Source: Mycobacterium sp. (lineage in GTDB: Bacteria > Actinomycetota > Actinomycetes > Mycobacteriales > Mycobacteriaceae). From it: DNA of 62,916 nt. The translations under genes and the position numbers were made by a program. The notes under the pieces are model-generated. The model had not been told where the DNA came from and did no database searches. It was given only the letters and a program-made list of their open reading frames with translations. The stretch lies in contig JARLGR010000267.1 of NCBI GenBank assembly GCA_031292665.1, forward strand, positions 1 through 62,916, in the 5' to 3' direction. This document shows positions 8,337 to 16,588 of this stretch, one piece after another (within the stretch, counting starts at the first letter, position 1; each line of letters opens with the position of its first letter).

Positions 8337-9509
8337 ATGACCGTGTCCCGACTGCGGCCCTACGCGACCACGGTGTTCGCCGAAATGTCGGCCCTGGCCG
8401 CCCGGGTCGGCGCGGTGAACCTCGGCCAGGGGTTCCCCGACGAGGACGGCCCCCCGGCGATGTTGAAGGCGGCACAGGACGCCATCGCCACGGGGGCCAA
8501 CCAGTACCCGCCGGGCTTGGGCATTGCGCCGCTGCGGGAGGCCATCGCCGCCCAACGACGGCGGCGCTTCGGCGTGGACTACGACCACGACACCGAGGTG
8601 CTGGTGACGGTCGGGGCCACCGAGGCGATCGCCGCGGCGGTGATCGGTCTGGTCGAACCGGGCTCGGAGGTACTGCTGATCGAGCCCTTCTACGACTCCT
8701 ACTCGCCGGTGGTCGCGATGGCCTGCGCGCATCGCGTGGCCGTGCCACTGGTCCCCGACGGCCGTGGTTTCGCCCTGGATGCCGACGCACTCCGGCGTGC
8801 GGTGACCCCTCGCACCCGCGCATTGATCGTCAACTCGCCGCACAACCCGACCGGTACGGTGCTGAGCGAGACCGACCTGGCGGCCATAGCCGAGATCGCG
8901 GTTACGGCCGACCTCGTGGTGATCACCGACGAGGTCTACGAGCACCTCGTGTACGACGATCATCGGCATCTGCCGTTGGCCGGCTTCGACGGCATGGCCG
9001 AGCGCACCATCACCATCTCCAGCGCGGCCAAGATGTTCAACTGCACCGGCTGGAAGATTGGCTGGGCCTGCGGCCCGGCACATCTCATCGCCGGTGTGCG
9101 CGCGGCCAAACAGTATCTGAGCTACGTCGGCGGGGCGCCGTTCCAGCCGGCGGTGGCTCTCGCGCTCGACACCGAGGACGCCTGGGTCGCCGAACTACGC
9201 AGCTGTTTGCAGGCCAGACGCGATCGACTGGCCGCCGGGCTGATCGAGATCGGCTTCGACGTGCACGACAGCGCCGGTACTTACTTCCTGTGCGCCGATC
9301 CGCGGCCCCTGGGGTACGACGACAGCAACGCGTTCTGCGCGGCACTGCCGGAAAAGGTGGGGGTGGCCGCCATCCCCCTGTCGGCGTTCTGCGATCCCGT
9401 CGGGCCGCACGCCAAGGTGTGGAACCACCTGGTGCGCTTCACCTTCTGCAAACGCGACGACACCATCGACGAGGCGGTCAGACGACTGGGCGCGCTCCGT
9501 CACTCGTGA
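8337..9509 (+). CDS. dapC: PLP-dependent N-succinyldiaminopimelate aminotransferase
   Basis: A class I/II aminotransferase of 390 residues. The PLP lysine is Lys232 in SSAAKMFNCTGWK. Other landmarks are NLGQGFPDEDGP near residue 30, NSPHNPTGTV (about 163-172) and the ITDEVYEHL Asp-Tyr pair. In lysine/peptidoglycan biosynthesis this enzyme aminates N-succinyl-2-amino-6-ketopimelate. The assignment rests on synteny: in M. tuberculosis dapC (Rv0858c) is divergent from fadA-fadB exactly as here. ATG 8337 is chosen over an upstream in-frame ATG at 8217 because homologues begin MTVSRLRPYATTVF and the extension lies inside a repeat. Confidence 0.88.
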   Translation: MTVSRLRPYATTVFAEMSALAARVGAVNLGQGFPDEDGPPAMLKAAQDAIATGANQYPPGLGIAPLREAIAAQRRRRFGVDYDHDTEVLVTVGATEAIAAAVIGLVEPGSEVLLIEPFYDSYSPVVAMACAHRVAVPLVPDGRGFALDADALRRAVTPRTRALIVNSPHNPTGTVLSETDLAAIAEIAVTADLVVITDEVYEHLVYDDHRHLPLAGFDGMAERTITISSAAKMFNCTGWKIGWACGPAHLIAGVRAAKQYLSYVGGAPFQPAVALALDTEDAWVAELRSCLQARRDRLAAGLIEIGFDVHDSAGTYFLCADPRPLGYDDSNAFCAALPEKVGVAAIPLSAFCDPVGPHAKVWNHLVRFTFCKRDDTIDEAVRRLGALRHS

Positions 9510-9517
9510 CCGGCCGG

Positions 9518-9973
9518 CTAGGTGGCCGAACCCAGGCCATCGGCGCCCATGACTCGCTCGCGCAGCCCTTCCAGCGCGGAATGCAAAATCTTTTTGCGGG
9601 CCCGGTTGACCCAGAACTCGGGCAGCGGCGCCGACGGTTCTACCGTGATGGTGAACCGCACCCGGGTCTTCTCGTCGCCCTCCCGGGTCAGGTTGTACTC
9701 CCCGTGCTGACCGTGCTGCTGGGGCGTCTTCTTCGCATCCCACACCATCCAGTCCGGCCCCCAGTGGTATTCGAGCAGTTCCGTGTCGTGGATGCCGGTG
9801 ACCGCGATGGTGACTTTCACGTGGTGCGGTCGCCCGTCGGGATGTTTGTCGATGACCTCAGCCCGCTTGTGCACCGACGACCACGTCGGCACGGCGTCAA
9901 TGTCGGCGAGCGCCTCCATGATCACTTCCGGGGACGCGTCGATCACAATTTCGGACGAGGTTCGTATGGCCAC
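9518..9973 (-). CDS. SRPBCC (START-like) family protein, copy 1
   Basis: A protein of 151 residues with a polyketide cyclase / START-like helix-grip fold: VIDASPEVIMEALADIDAVPTW at the N-terminus and a long C-terminal helix. Such domains bind hydrophobic ligands in a cavity. It is clearly paralogous to the gene at 10020 (shared LEYHWGPDW and QQHGQHGEYNL). It corresponds to Rv0857/Rv0856 by position. The start is GTG 9973: a TANNNT hexamer (TAACTT) ends 7 nt upstream, the signature of a leaderless mycobacterial transcript, and there is no Shine-Dalgarno. The frame-extended ATG at 10048 is rejected. Confidence 0.85.
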   Translation of the reverse strand: MAIRTSSEIVIDASPEVIMEALADIDAVPTWSSVHKRAEVIDKHPDGRPHHVKVTIAVTGIHDTELLEYHWGPDWMVWDAKKTPQQHGQHGEYNLTREGDEKTRVRFTITVEPSAPLPEFWVNRARKKILHSALEGLRERVMGADGLGSAT

Positions 9974-9980
9974 TGCTATT

Positions 9981-9986
9981 AAGTTA
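9981..9986 (-). promoter_or_regulatory. Leaderless -10 hexamer for SRPBCC copy 1
   Basis: TAACTT on the minus strand followed by 7 nt and the GTG start at 9973. The TANNNT hexamer about 7 nt before a start codon is the known arrangement of leaderless mycobacterial promoters, with transcription starting on the first base of the codon. Confidence 0.6.
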
Positions 9987-10019
9987 GCAATCGCACCGTT
10001 GCTTCCGAAGACAAAACGG

Positions 10020-10475
10020 CTACGGGGCGTCACCCGAGTCGGTGTCACCCACCACCAGTTCGCGCAAACCCTTCACCGCGGCATCCATGACATGTTCGCT
10101 TGCCCGCCGGACGATGAACGCGGGCATGGGTCGCCCCGGTTCAACCGTGACGTCGAAACGCACACGGGTCTTGTCGACACCTTCGGGTCTGAGGTTGTAC
10201 TCGACGTGCTGGCCGTGTTGTTGGGAGGTTCCCTTGGCGTCGTAGACCACCCAGTCGGGACCCCAGTGGTATTCCAGGATCTCCTTGTCGACGAGGCCCA
10301 AAATCTTGATGGTGGCCTTGACGTGGTGCGGCCGACCGTCGGGGTAGCGGTCGATCACCTCGATGTTCTTGTGCAGCGGCGACCACGTCGACACCACGCC
10401 GACATCGGTCAGCGCGTCCATGACCACTTCTGGCGGCGCGTCGACGACGAATTCCCGTGATGCTTTTACGGCCAC
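10020..10475 (-). CDS. SRPBCC (START-like) family protein, copy 2
   Basis: A protein of 151 residues, same length as copy 1 and closely similar across its whole length (HHVKATIKILGLVDKEILEYH against HHVKVTIAVTG..LLEYH in copy 1). It has the helix-grip fold with a ligand cavity; the ligand is unknown. The start is GTG 10475, again preceded at 7 nt by a TANNNT hexamer (TAGGTT) rather than a ribosome site. Copies 1 and 2 are separated by 46 nt holding a promoter, so each appears to be transcribed on its own. The position matches Rv0856/Rv0857. Confidence 0.85.
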   Translation of the reverse strand: MAVKASREFVVDAPPEVVMDALTDVGVVSTWSPLHKNIEVIDRYPDGRPHHVKATIKILGLVDKEILEYHWGPDWVVYDAKGTSQQHGQHVEYNLRPEGVDKTRVRFDVTVEPGRPMPAFIVRRASEHVMDAAVKGLRELVVGDTDSGDAP

Positions 10476-10482
10476 TGAGGTC

Positions 10483-10488
10483 AACCTA
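10483..10488 (-). promoter_or_regulatory. Leaderless -10 hexamer for SRPBCC copy 2
   Basis: TAGGTT on the minus strand, 7 nt before the GTG start at 10475. Same geometry as at 9981 and 12070. Confidence 0.6.
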
Positions 10489-10533
10489 GCAAACGTCGCC
10501 GCGGCTACGGGCCGCTTCGCCGTGAAAAGCTTG

Positions 10534-11613
10534 TTACCAGCCGATCTCGCCGATCGGCGTGGTCGCCGCCGGCGGCCGCCCGACCGGTCCGGCCGGCGTT
10601 CGCGAGAAACGCGGAGCGGGTGCGGCCTGATCGGCACCGTGGGCGGTGATGGCCGTGGACCGCGCCCTCAAGTGGTCATCGGCGGCGGCCTCGCCCCAGG
10701 TCAGCACCGGGGTGACGCACGCATCGGTGCCCGCGAAAACCCGTGTCCACTCGTCGCGGGTGCGGCTGGCGAACCGCTCGGCGAAGGTCTCGTGCATCTG
10801 CGGGTAGGAACCGATATCGAGCTGATTGGGCAGCTCGTCGGCCGCCAGGCCAAGCCCTTTCAGCAACGCCGCATAGAACTGCGGCTCGATGGCGCCGACG
10901 GCCATGTATTTGCCGTCCGAGGTCTCGTAGCAACGGTAAAACGGGGCGGCGCCGTCGAGCAGGAACGATTGCCGCCGGTCGCGCAGCGCGCCGGTCGACT
11001 TCATGGTCCACATCATCTGGGCGAGCACGCTCACACCGTCGACCATCGCCGCATCGATGACCTGACCTTTGCCCGACCGTTCGCGCTCGTACAGCGCGAC
11101 CGCAATGCCCAGCAGCACCAGCATCGAGCCGCCGCCGAAGTCGGCGACCAGGTTCAGCGGCGGCATCGGTGGGCGGTCGGCATAGCCCAGTGCCGACAGG
11201 GCACCGGTGCGGGACAGGTAGTTGATGTCGTGGCCGGCCGTCCGCGCCAGCGGCCCGTCCTGTCCCCAGCCGGTGATCCGCGCGAAGATCAGTCGGGTGT
11301 TGACCGCCGCGCAGTCGTCCGGGCCGATGCCGAGCCGCTCGCAGGTGCCGGGCCGGAAACAGTCCAGCAGCACGTCGGCCCTGGCGGCCAACTCCAGCAG
11401 CGCCCGAGGCTGGGTTTTGACATCCAGGTCGACGATCCGCTTTCCCCGGTGCAGCAGGTCGCGATCTTCGGCCGGCATCGTCAGCCCGCCCGGACGGCGC
11501 ACCCGCACCACGTCGGCGCCCAGGTCGGCGAGCACCATCCCCGCGTGCGGCCCCGGCCCGATCCCGCCGAGTTCGATGACCTTCACCCCGGCCAACGGGC
11601 CCGCGCCGGTCAC
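10534..11613 (-). CDS. far: CaiB/BaiF family CoA-transferase or alpha-methylacyl-CoA racemase (Far)
   Basis: A protein of 359 residues, the length I recall for M. tuberculosis Far (Rv0855, fatty-acid-CoA racemase), and in the same place between SRPBCC genes. The type III CoA-transferase start GVKVIELGGIGPGPHAGM is followed by LADLGADVVRVRRPGG and DAAMVDGVSVLAQMMW, close to the alpha-methylacyl-CoA racemase signature. Racemases interconvert R and S 2-methylacyl-CoAs so branched fatty acids can enter beta-oxidation. The GTG at 11613 lies 5 nt after the stop of the SRPBCC gene, so the two are co-transcribed. Longer upstream frame readings are overlap artefacts. Confidence 0.88.
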   Translation of the reverse strand: MTGAGPLAGVKVIELGGIGPGPHAGMVLADLGADVVRVRRPGGLTMPAEDRDLLHRGKRIVDLDVKTQPRALLELAARADVLLDCFRPGTCERLGIGPDDCAAVNTRLIFARITGWGQDGPLARTAGHDINYLSRTGALSALGYADRPPMPPLNLVADFGGGSMLVLLGIAVALYERERSGKGQVIDAAMVDGVSVLAQMMWTMKSTGALRDRRQSFLLDGAAPFYRCYETSDGKYMAVGAIEPQFYAALLKGLGLAADELPNQLDIGSYPQMHETFAERFASRTRDEWTRVFAGTDACVTPVLTWGEAAADDHLRARSTAITAHGADQAAPAPRFSRTPAGPVGRPPAATTPIGEIGW

Positions 11614-11618
11614 GGTGA

Positions 11619-12062
11619 CTACTGGCCCTTCTTGACTTTCAGCACCCGCTTGCGCAGCCCGTCCGTGTTCAGCTCCATGATTCCTTTGATCGCGCGCTTC
11701 ATGACGAAGCCGGGCAACGGCACGAGCGGATCCAGCTCCAGATTGAACTTCGTCCGTGTGTTGGCGCCCTGCGGGGTGAGCGAGTAGGCCCCTTCTTGAT
11801 TGCGAGACGCTTTGCCGCTTTCCTGCGTCCATTTCACGCCGTCGTCGGACCAGGTGTAGGCCAGCACGATCTCGTCGGTCACGCCGGTCGTCTTGATTTT
11901 CATGCGGGCACGCAGCGGACGACCGTTCGCGTCGCGTTCGAGCACCTCGGCGCTCTGGTGGAGAGACGACCATTCCGGCATTGCCTCAACGTCGGCGACA
12001 ACGTCGAGGATCTCGGAGGGACTTGCTTCGATGACTACTTCGCGGGATTCCTTGACAGCCAT
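11619..12062 (-). CDS. SRPBCC (START-like) family protein, copy 3 (Rv0854-like)
   Basis: A protein of 147 residues, the length I recall for Rv0854, which sits at the same place in M. tuberculosis. Helix-grip fold: [22 protein letters not shown] at the start, a beta sheet in the middle, and the C-terminal helix ending RVLKVKKGQ. It is a more distant paralogue of copies 1 and 2. The ATG at 12062 has a TANNNT hexamer (TATGGT) 7 nt upstream, so the transcript carrying this gene and far is probably leaderless. It is divergent from pdc across 60 nt. Confidence 0.85.
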   Translation of the reverse strand: MAVKESREVVIEASPSEILDVVADVEAMPEWSSLHQSAEVLERDANGRPLRARMKIKTTGVTDEIVLAYTWSDDGVKWTQESGKASRNQEGAYSLTPQGANTRTKFNLELDPLVPLPGFVMKRAIKGIMELNTDGLRKRVLKVKKGQ

Positions 12063-12069
12063 GGCTGGG

Positions 12070-12075
12070 ACCATA
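12070..12075 (-). promoter_or_regulatory. Leaderless -10 hexamer for SRPBCC copy 3 - far
   Basis: TATGGT on the minus strand ending 7 nt before the ATG at 12062. This is the third SRPBCC paralogue in the block with the identical spacing. Confidence 0.6.
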
Positions 12076-12122
12076 ACGCCGCGGCGGCGCGTCCGGAATG
12101 GTTTTCGACCGGGCGTACCGTC

Positions 12123-13808
12123 ATGCCTGTGACTGCTCCCGATGCCCTTTACACAGTCGGCGACTACCTGTTGGACCGCCTGGCCGAGCTCGGCGTCACC
12201 GAGATCTTCGGCGTCCCCGGGGACTACAACCTGGCATTCCTGGACCACATCGTCGCCCATCCGGCCATCCGGTGGGTCGGCAACGCCAACGAGCTCAACG
12301 CCGGCTACGCCGCCGACGGGTATGGGCGGTTGCGCGGGATGTCTGCCCTGGTGACCACATTCGGAGTGGGCGAACTGTCGGCCGCTAACGCGGTCGCGGG
12401 CAGCTACGCCGAAAACGTGCCCGTCGTGCACATCGTGGGCGGCCCCTCGAAAGACGCGCAGGGCACCAGACGGGCGCTGCATCATTCGCTCGGCGACGGG
12501 GACTTCGAGCACTTCTTCCGCGTCAGCCGCGAAATCACCTGCGCCCAAGCCAATCTCATGCCGGCCACGGCACGCCGAGAGATCGACCGGGTACTCAGCG
12601 AGGTACGCGAGCAGAAGCGGCCCGGATACATCTTGATGTCGACCGACGTGGCACGCTTCCCCACCGAACCGCCCGACGCGCCGCTGCCCCGCTACACCGG
12701 CGGCACCAGCCCCCGCGCCTTGTCGATGTTCGTCGAGGCCGCCACCGAACTCATCGCAGACCACCGGTTGACCGTGCTCGCCGACTTACTGGTCCATCGC
12801 CTGAACGCCGTCAAAGAACTCGAGACGCTGTTGGCGGCCGACGTGGTGCCGCACGCCACGTTGATGTGGGGAAAGAGTCTGCTCGACGAGAGCTCGCCTG
12901 ACTTCCTGGGCATCTACGCGGGTTCGGCCAGCGCCGAACCGGTGCGCACCGCGATAGAGCAGGCGCCGGTGCTGGTGACGGCGGGGGTGGTGTTCACCGA
13001 CATGGTCAGCGGCTTCTTCAGCCAACGCATCGACCCGGCGCGCAACATCGACATCGGGCAGTACCAAAGCAGCGTGGCCGGCGAAGTCTTCGCGCCGCTG
13101 GAGATGGGGACCGCGCTCGACGCGCTGGCCGCCATCCTGGTGCGGCGCGGGATCAAATCGCCACCTGTCGCGTCGCCGCCGGCCGAGCCGTTGCCACCAA
13201 CCCCGCCGCGCGATGAACCACTTACCCAGCGGATGCTGTGGGACCGGCTGTGTGTGGCGCTCACACCGGGCAACGTGGTGCTCGCCGATCAGGGAACGTC
13301 GTTCTACGGGATGGCGGACCACCGGTTGCCGCACGGGGTCACCTTCATCGGTCAACCACTCTGGGGCTCAATCGGTTACACGCTGCCCGCGGCGGTCGGG
13401 GCCGCGGTGGCGCACCCGGACCGCAGGACGGTGTTGCTGATCGGCGACGGGGCCGCGCAACTCACCGTCCAGGAGTTGGGCACCTTCTCCCGCGAGGGAC
13501 TGTCTCCCGTCATCGTGGTGGTCAACAACGACGGCTACACCGTCGAACGGGCGATCCACGGAAAGACGGCGCCCTACAACGACATCGTCAGCTGGAGTTG
13601 GACCGATCTCCCCGGCGCGCTGGGGGTGACCAATCACCTGGCGTTCCGGGCGCAGACCTACGGCGAGCTCGACGACGCGCTCACTGCGGCCGCGGAGCAC
13701 AAGGATCGCATGGTGTTCGTCGAGGTGGTCTTGCCGCGGCTCGAGATCCCGCACCTGCTCGGCCAACTCGTCGGCCCCATGTCACCGGAAGGCGCTCAAC
13801 GCCCCTGA
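12123..13808 (+). CDS. pdc: Thiamine-diphosphate 2-ketoacid decarboxylase (pyruvate or indole-3-pyruvate decarboxylase type)
   Basis: A protein of 561 residues in three domains. The catalytic ThDP-activating glutamate is Glu57 ([16 protein letters not shown]). The metal/ThDP motif starts GDG at 441-443 and closes with Asn468-Asn469 ([11 protein letters not shown]). It decarboxylates 2-oxo acids to aldehydes. M. tuberculosis Pdc (Rv0853c, about 560 residues) lies in the same order beside the SRPBCC-far pair. ATG 12123 is chosen because the family begins [15 protein letters not shown] just upstream of the PYR domain. Its final 13 nt overlap a convergent Bfd-like gene. Confidence 0.9.
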   Translation: MPVTAPDALYTVGDYLLDRLAELGVTEIFGVPGDYNLAFLDHIVAHPAIRWVGNANELNAGYAADGYGRLRGMSALVTTFGVGELSAANAVAGSYAENVPVVHIVGGPSKDAQGTRRALHHSLGDGDFEHFFRVSREITCAQANLMPATARREIDRVLSEVREQKRPGYILMSTDVARFPTEPPDAPLPRYTGGTSPRALSMFVEAATELIADHRLTVLADLLVHRLNAVKELETLLAADVVPHATLMWGKSLLDESSPDFLGIYAGSASAEPVRTAIEQAPVLVTAGVVFTDMVSGFFSQRIDPARNIDIGQYQSSVAGEVFAPLEMGTALDALAAILVRRGIKSPPVASPPAEPLPPTPPRDEPLTQRMLWDRLCVALTPGNVVLADQGTSFYGMADHRLPHGVTFIGQPLWGSIGYTLPAAVGAAVAHPDRRTVLLIGDGAAQLTVQELGTFSREGLSPVIVVVNNDGYTVERAIHGKTAPYNDIVSWSWTDLPGALGVTNHLAFRAQTYGELDDALTAAAEHKDRMVFVEVVLPRLEIPHLLGQLVGPMSPEGAQRP

Positions 13809-13993
13809 CGCATCCGGTCCGCCTTGCGTTCCGGTGCAGACGACCGCAGTATCGCCTGGATGGTCCGTCGGCAGCGCCCGCAATCGGCACCCGCTCCGCA
13901 TACCCGCGCGACCTCCTTCGTCGTCGACGCCCCCGCCGCGACCGCCTCGGCCACGGTATGGCTGGTGATTCCGTTACACAGGCACACGAACAC
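13796..13993 (-). CDS. Bacterioferritin-associated ferredoxin-like [2Fe-2S] protein
   Basis: A protein of 65 residues with the Bfd/BFD-like cluster motif: Cys4 and Cys6 (CLC), then Cys38 and Cys41 (DCGRC), spacing identical to the Bfd family, plus an extra Cys32. Family knowledge: Bfd reduces bacterioferritin iron for release; stand-alone domains also occur in oxidoreductases. No bacterioferritin gene is visible nearby. The basic tail ([11 protein letters not shown]) resembles the nucleic-acid or partner-binding tails of small ferredoxins. It overlaps the pdc 3' end by 13 nt on the opposite strand. Confidence 0.85.
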   Translation of the reverse strand: MFVCLCNGITSHTVAEAVAAGASTTKEVARVCGAGADCGRCRRTIQAILRSSAPERKADRMRQGR

Positions 13994-14005
13994 CGGGCGA
14001 TCCGC

Positions 14006-14632
14006 TCAGTCCGCCTCGGTGCGCATCATGTCGAAGAGCCGGCCGACGAACAGCGGCGGGTAGGCGCCGATCCCGGCCCCCGACAGCCATTCGGCGGCGG
14101 CGTCAGGGTGCTCGATCCACGTCCGCGCACTCTCCTCGTCCGGGAACTCCTGCAGGATCAACACCTCGTGCTCGTCGTCGAAAGCCTGGAACACCCAGGT
14201 CTTTCGGATGCCCGCCGCGGTAAACCTCTCCATCGCCGAGCGGACTCCCGCAATCAGGGTGGACACGTCGTGGACGGAGGCGATCGCGGCCACCACGACT
14301 CCGGGCGCCCCGGGAGTCGTCGGCTGCACCGCCACGAACCGGTCGACGATCTCGCCGGCGAACACGGCGGGGATATCCTCGACACCGGCGGCGTCGAACC
14401 AGTCGAAGAAGACGCGGGACCGGAGCAACTCGACGACGGGCTCACGGCTGTGCACGCCGATCATCACCAGTACGCGGCCGTAATCATGCGTCGACGTGTA
14501 GACCAGGACGTGGTGCGCGCCGATGTCGGCGAGGGCGGACTTATTGCGCTCGAGCAGCGGCCACACTCGGGTCGGATCCGGGACGCGATAGTCCGATGCG
14601 ATGACCATCGAATAAAGATCGCCGTTATTCAC
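14006..14632 (-). CDS. Two-domain dimeric alpha/beta-barrel protein with internal duplication
   Basis: A protein of 208 residues of unknown function. The two halves look like a tandem copy of one roughly 100-residue ABM-like domain: FDWFDAAGVEDIPAVFAGEI near residue 77 matches AEWLSGAGIGAYPPLFVGRL near residue 183, each preceded by a strand-helix segment. Related mycobacterial proteins are sometimes labelled fatty-acid-CoA ligase, but no adenylation motif is present, so I reject that name. The gene lies 12 nt after the Bfd-like gene's start and 9 nt from a Mas gene, all on one strand. Confidence 0.6.
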   Translation of the reverse strand: MNNGDLYSMVIASDYRVPDPTRVWPLLERNKSALADIGAHHVLVYTSTHDYGRVLVMIGVHSREPVVELLRSRVFFDWFDAAGVEDIPAVFAGEIVDRFVAVQPTTPGAPGVVVAAIASVHDVSTLIAGVRSAMERFTAAGIRKTWVFQAFDDEHEVLILQEFPDEESARTWIEHPDAAAEWLSGAGIGAYPPLFVGRLFDMMRTEAD

Positions 14633-14641
14633 GCGACCGCC

Positions 14642-15301
14642 CTACACCGGATTGAACGACGAAATCAGCCACTTATCATGGGCTTTCGTCAACGTGACCG
14701 ATACGCTGCTGTTCGTAAACGCCGGCTCGGGCCGATCCCTGCTCTGCGTGCTTTGGTTGACGAACAGCAGCACTTTGGCCGAATCCGGGTGCAACTCCGA
14801 CACAGCGGCGCGAAGCACCACGGCGGCGGTCTTCACCGACTTCTGCTTGGCCGCGGGGGCGACGATCTGCTGGGTGAACTGGTCGTAGTACGACAGGAAG
14901 TCGCCGGTCAGGTGTGACTTCGCGGAGGAGAAGTCACGGTCGAGGGTGTCGGGCGAGTAGGACAAGACCGCGACCGTTCCCTCGCTGGCGGCCGTGATCG
15001 CCGACTTTGCGGCGGCCGCGTCGGTCGCGCGATCCGGGCGGTATTGAAACCAGAACAGTGCGCCCAGCAAGGCCAGCGAGGAGACCACCAGTAACGCCAG
15101 TACGGCGGTGAGAACTTTTCCGGACGCCCGCTTGCTCACCCACGCGGCGATCCGCTTCAGCCGGCCGGGCGGGTTGCCGTGGCCGTCGCTGCTCTCGGCA
15201 GAATCGACGTCCGTCTCCTCGACTTCCGCCGTCTCGTCGACTTTCGTTGTCTCGTCGACTTCCGCGGTCTCGTCAACTTCCGCTGTTTCGTCTGCGGTCA
15301 C
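14642..15301 (-). CDS. Mce-associated membrane protein (Mas), short type
   Basis: A protein of 219 residues. An acidic N-terminal tail (1-45) contains four copies of a DETAEV-like hexapeptide. A transmembrane helix follows (about 62-84, VLTAVLALLVVSSLALLGAL), then an outside domain ending HDKWLISSFNPV. This layout matches Mce-associated proteins such as Rv0178 and OmamB-type proteins, which support Mce lipid transporters at the membrane. The start is GTG 15301, overlapping the stop of the upstream Mas gene by GTGA, so the pair is translationally coupled. It is paralogous to the gene at 28331. Confidence 0.85.
   Translation of the reverse strand: MTADETAEVDETAEVDETTKVDETAEVEETDVDSAESSDGHGNPPGRLKRIAAWVSKRASGKVLTAVLALLVVSSLALLGALFWFQYRPDRATDAAAAKSAITAASEGTVAVLSYSPDTLDRDFSSAKSHLTGDFLSYYDQFTQQIVAPAAKQKSVKTAAVVLRAAVSELHPDSAKVLLFVNQSTQSRDRPEPAFTNSSVSVTLTKAHDKWLISSFNPV
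15190..15296. repeat. 18-bp tandem repeat (about 4 units) coding DETAEV
   Basis: Near-identical 18-bp units of the form TCGTCGACTTCCGCGGTC run in tandem at the 5' end of the Mas gene. They encode DETAEV, DETAEV, DETTKV and DETAEV/EET, with third-base changes between units. The unit is in frame, so slippage would only change tail length. Confidence 0.8.
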
Positions 15302-16242
15302 GGCACAAACTCGACTTTCGCTATCTTGAGCTGACCGCCGTCGCGGGCGACGGTCACGATGAGCCGGTAGTTACGTGGATCCTGCTTGGCGCCGGCCGCA
15401 TTGGTGACCTCGGATGTGGAGCCAACCAGCACCACCGCCGAATTGTCCGTCATCGTGTCCAGGTCCACAGCCGTTGCCTGAACGCTGCCTTGCGAGATCA
15501 CCTTCGACTGTTCCACCACTTTGGTGAAATCGTCTGCCATCTTGATGAAATCGTCCTTGAACGAGCCGGTGGAGTTCTCGAGGATGTGCTGCACGCCTTG
15601 CTTCGCGTTGTTGAAGTCCAGCGACGTCAAGGTCACGACGCCCTGGCGTGCCGCGGCGGCGAACTCGGCCGCCCGCTCACGCTGCCGGACCGCATCGCGA
15701 TGCTCCTTGAACATGTAGCCGCTGCCGGCCAGCGCCCCGAGAATGACGACGATGGCCAGGCCAGCGGCGACCGTCGACCATTTGGGGCGCCTGAGGCGTG
15801 CCCACCGTCGTGTCGGCGTCGCCACGGGGGCCAACAGGGTGTCGCCGTCAGGCTCCGCGGCGGCCTCGGCGGGACCTTCGTCCGCGGACTCGGTGTCCGT
15901 CGACTCGGTGTCCTCCGACGCGATCTCGCGGGTGTCGTCTCCCTCGGCGTCAACGGGGTCCCCCGCGTCGTCTTTGGTTGCGGCAGTGTCTATCGACGTT
16001 TCTGCTGTGACCTCCTCAGGCGCAGCGGCGTCGTTTTGGGATTCGATCAGCTCGGCCTGGCGGCGCAATTGAATGGCGCGGGCGCGGGCGCGGGCGGCGG
16101 CGGCAAGAGCCTCCGCTTCTGCCGCCTCCGCCTCGGCCTGTTCGGCCAGCGACCGTATGTCGGCGGCAGTGGTTGGGGCTTCGTCGTCGTTCACCGGAAC
16201 CGATTTCGTCTCTGCGGAATCTTGGCGGGCACCACCACTCAC
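15298..16242 (-). CDS. Mce-associated membrane protein (Mas), long type with coiled coil
   Basis: A protein of 314 residues. Residues 27-68 form an Ala/Glu/Arg-rich helix (EQAEAEAAEAEALAAAARAR), a likely cytoplasmic coiled coil. An acidic Glu/Asp/Thr-rich linker runs to about 140. A transmembrane helix (about 156-177, STVAAGLAIVVILGALAGSG) precedes an extracytoplasmic domain (AAEFAAAARQGVVTLTSLDF onward) ending DGGQLKIAKVEFVP. It is coupled to the downstream Mas gene by a 4-nt overlap and is paralogous to the gene at 27591, which has the same domain order. No mce genes adjoin this pair. Confidence 0.85.
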   Translation of the reverse strand: MSGGARQDSAETKSVPVNDDEAPTTAADIRSLAEQAEAEAAEAEALAAAARARARAIQLRRQAELIESQNDAAAPEEVTAETSIDTAATKDDAGDPVDAEGDDTREIASEDTESTDTESADEGPAEAAAEPDGDTLLAPVATPTRRWARLRRPKWSTVAAGLAIVVILGALAGSGYMFKEHRDAVRQRERAAEFAAAARQGVVTLTSLDFNNAKQGVQHILENSTGSFKDDFIKMADDFTKVVEQSKVISQGSVQATAVDLDTMTDNSAVVLVGSTSEVTNAAGAKQDPRNYRLIVTVARDGGQLKIAKVEFVP

Positions 16243-16588
16243 CGCTCACCCGCCCGAGAACGAGAGCGCTCGTGACTCACTGCCCAACTCCTCTACCGCT
16301 TGCCCGTCTGGCCGCTACGGCCGGGGCCCAGCTATTCGACGGCATCCCGGCATGGGCCCCAGACGCTCCCGCCGTTGGGCAACCCTACTCGGCATACGCG
16401 TCGGCGTGCGAGCGCCTGCGCCGACATACTTCCCCCGGTCATATCGTGACGACCAGGAGAGCCACGTTACCACCGTCTGTCGCCGACCATCTCGGAACCG
16501 TCGTGGGGCCGGACGCGAAACGGCTAATCAACTGCGATAACGTCGTTCTCGTATCGAGCATACGAAAGGGCACCTGCCTACCACAGCC
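16243..16588. other. 346-nt intergenic region
   Basis: No credible gene: the open frames here are extensions of neighbours on the other strand. The only structure I see is an interrupted palindrome TCGTAT-N5-ATACGA at 16549-16565, 24 nt from the fadD stop. The promoter of the 16242 Mas pair must lie at its left end, but I see no clear hexamers. Confidence 0.4.

Noticed and set aside
10363..11787. 474-codon plus-strand frame opposite far
   Set aside because: Shadow frame; far has clear family motifs, operon spacing and expected length.
14006..14632. Annotation as fatty-acid-CoA ligase
   Set aside because: No AMP-binding P-loop or adenylation motif and far too short.
13238..14917. 559-codon plus-strand frame running from pdc into the next genes
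   Set aside because: Overlaps pdc in another frame and crosses three real minus-strand genes; no motifs.
16549..16565. TCGTAT-N5-ATACGA as a terminator or operator
   Set aside because: Short arms, no T-tract, and lies beyond a gene end with no start nearby; kept only as a note in the intergenic entry.
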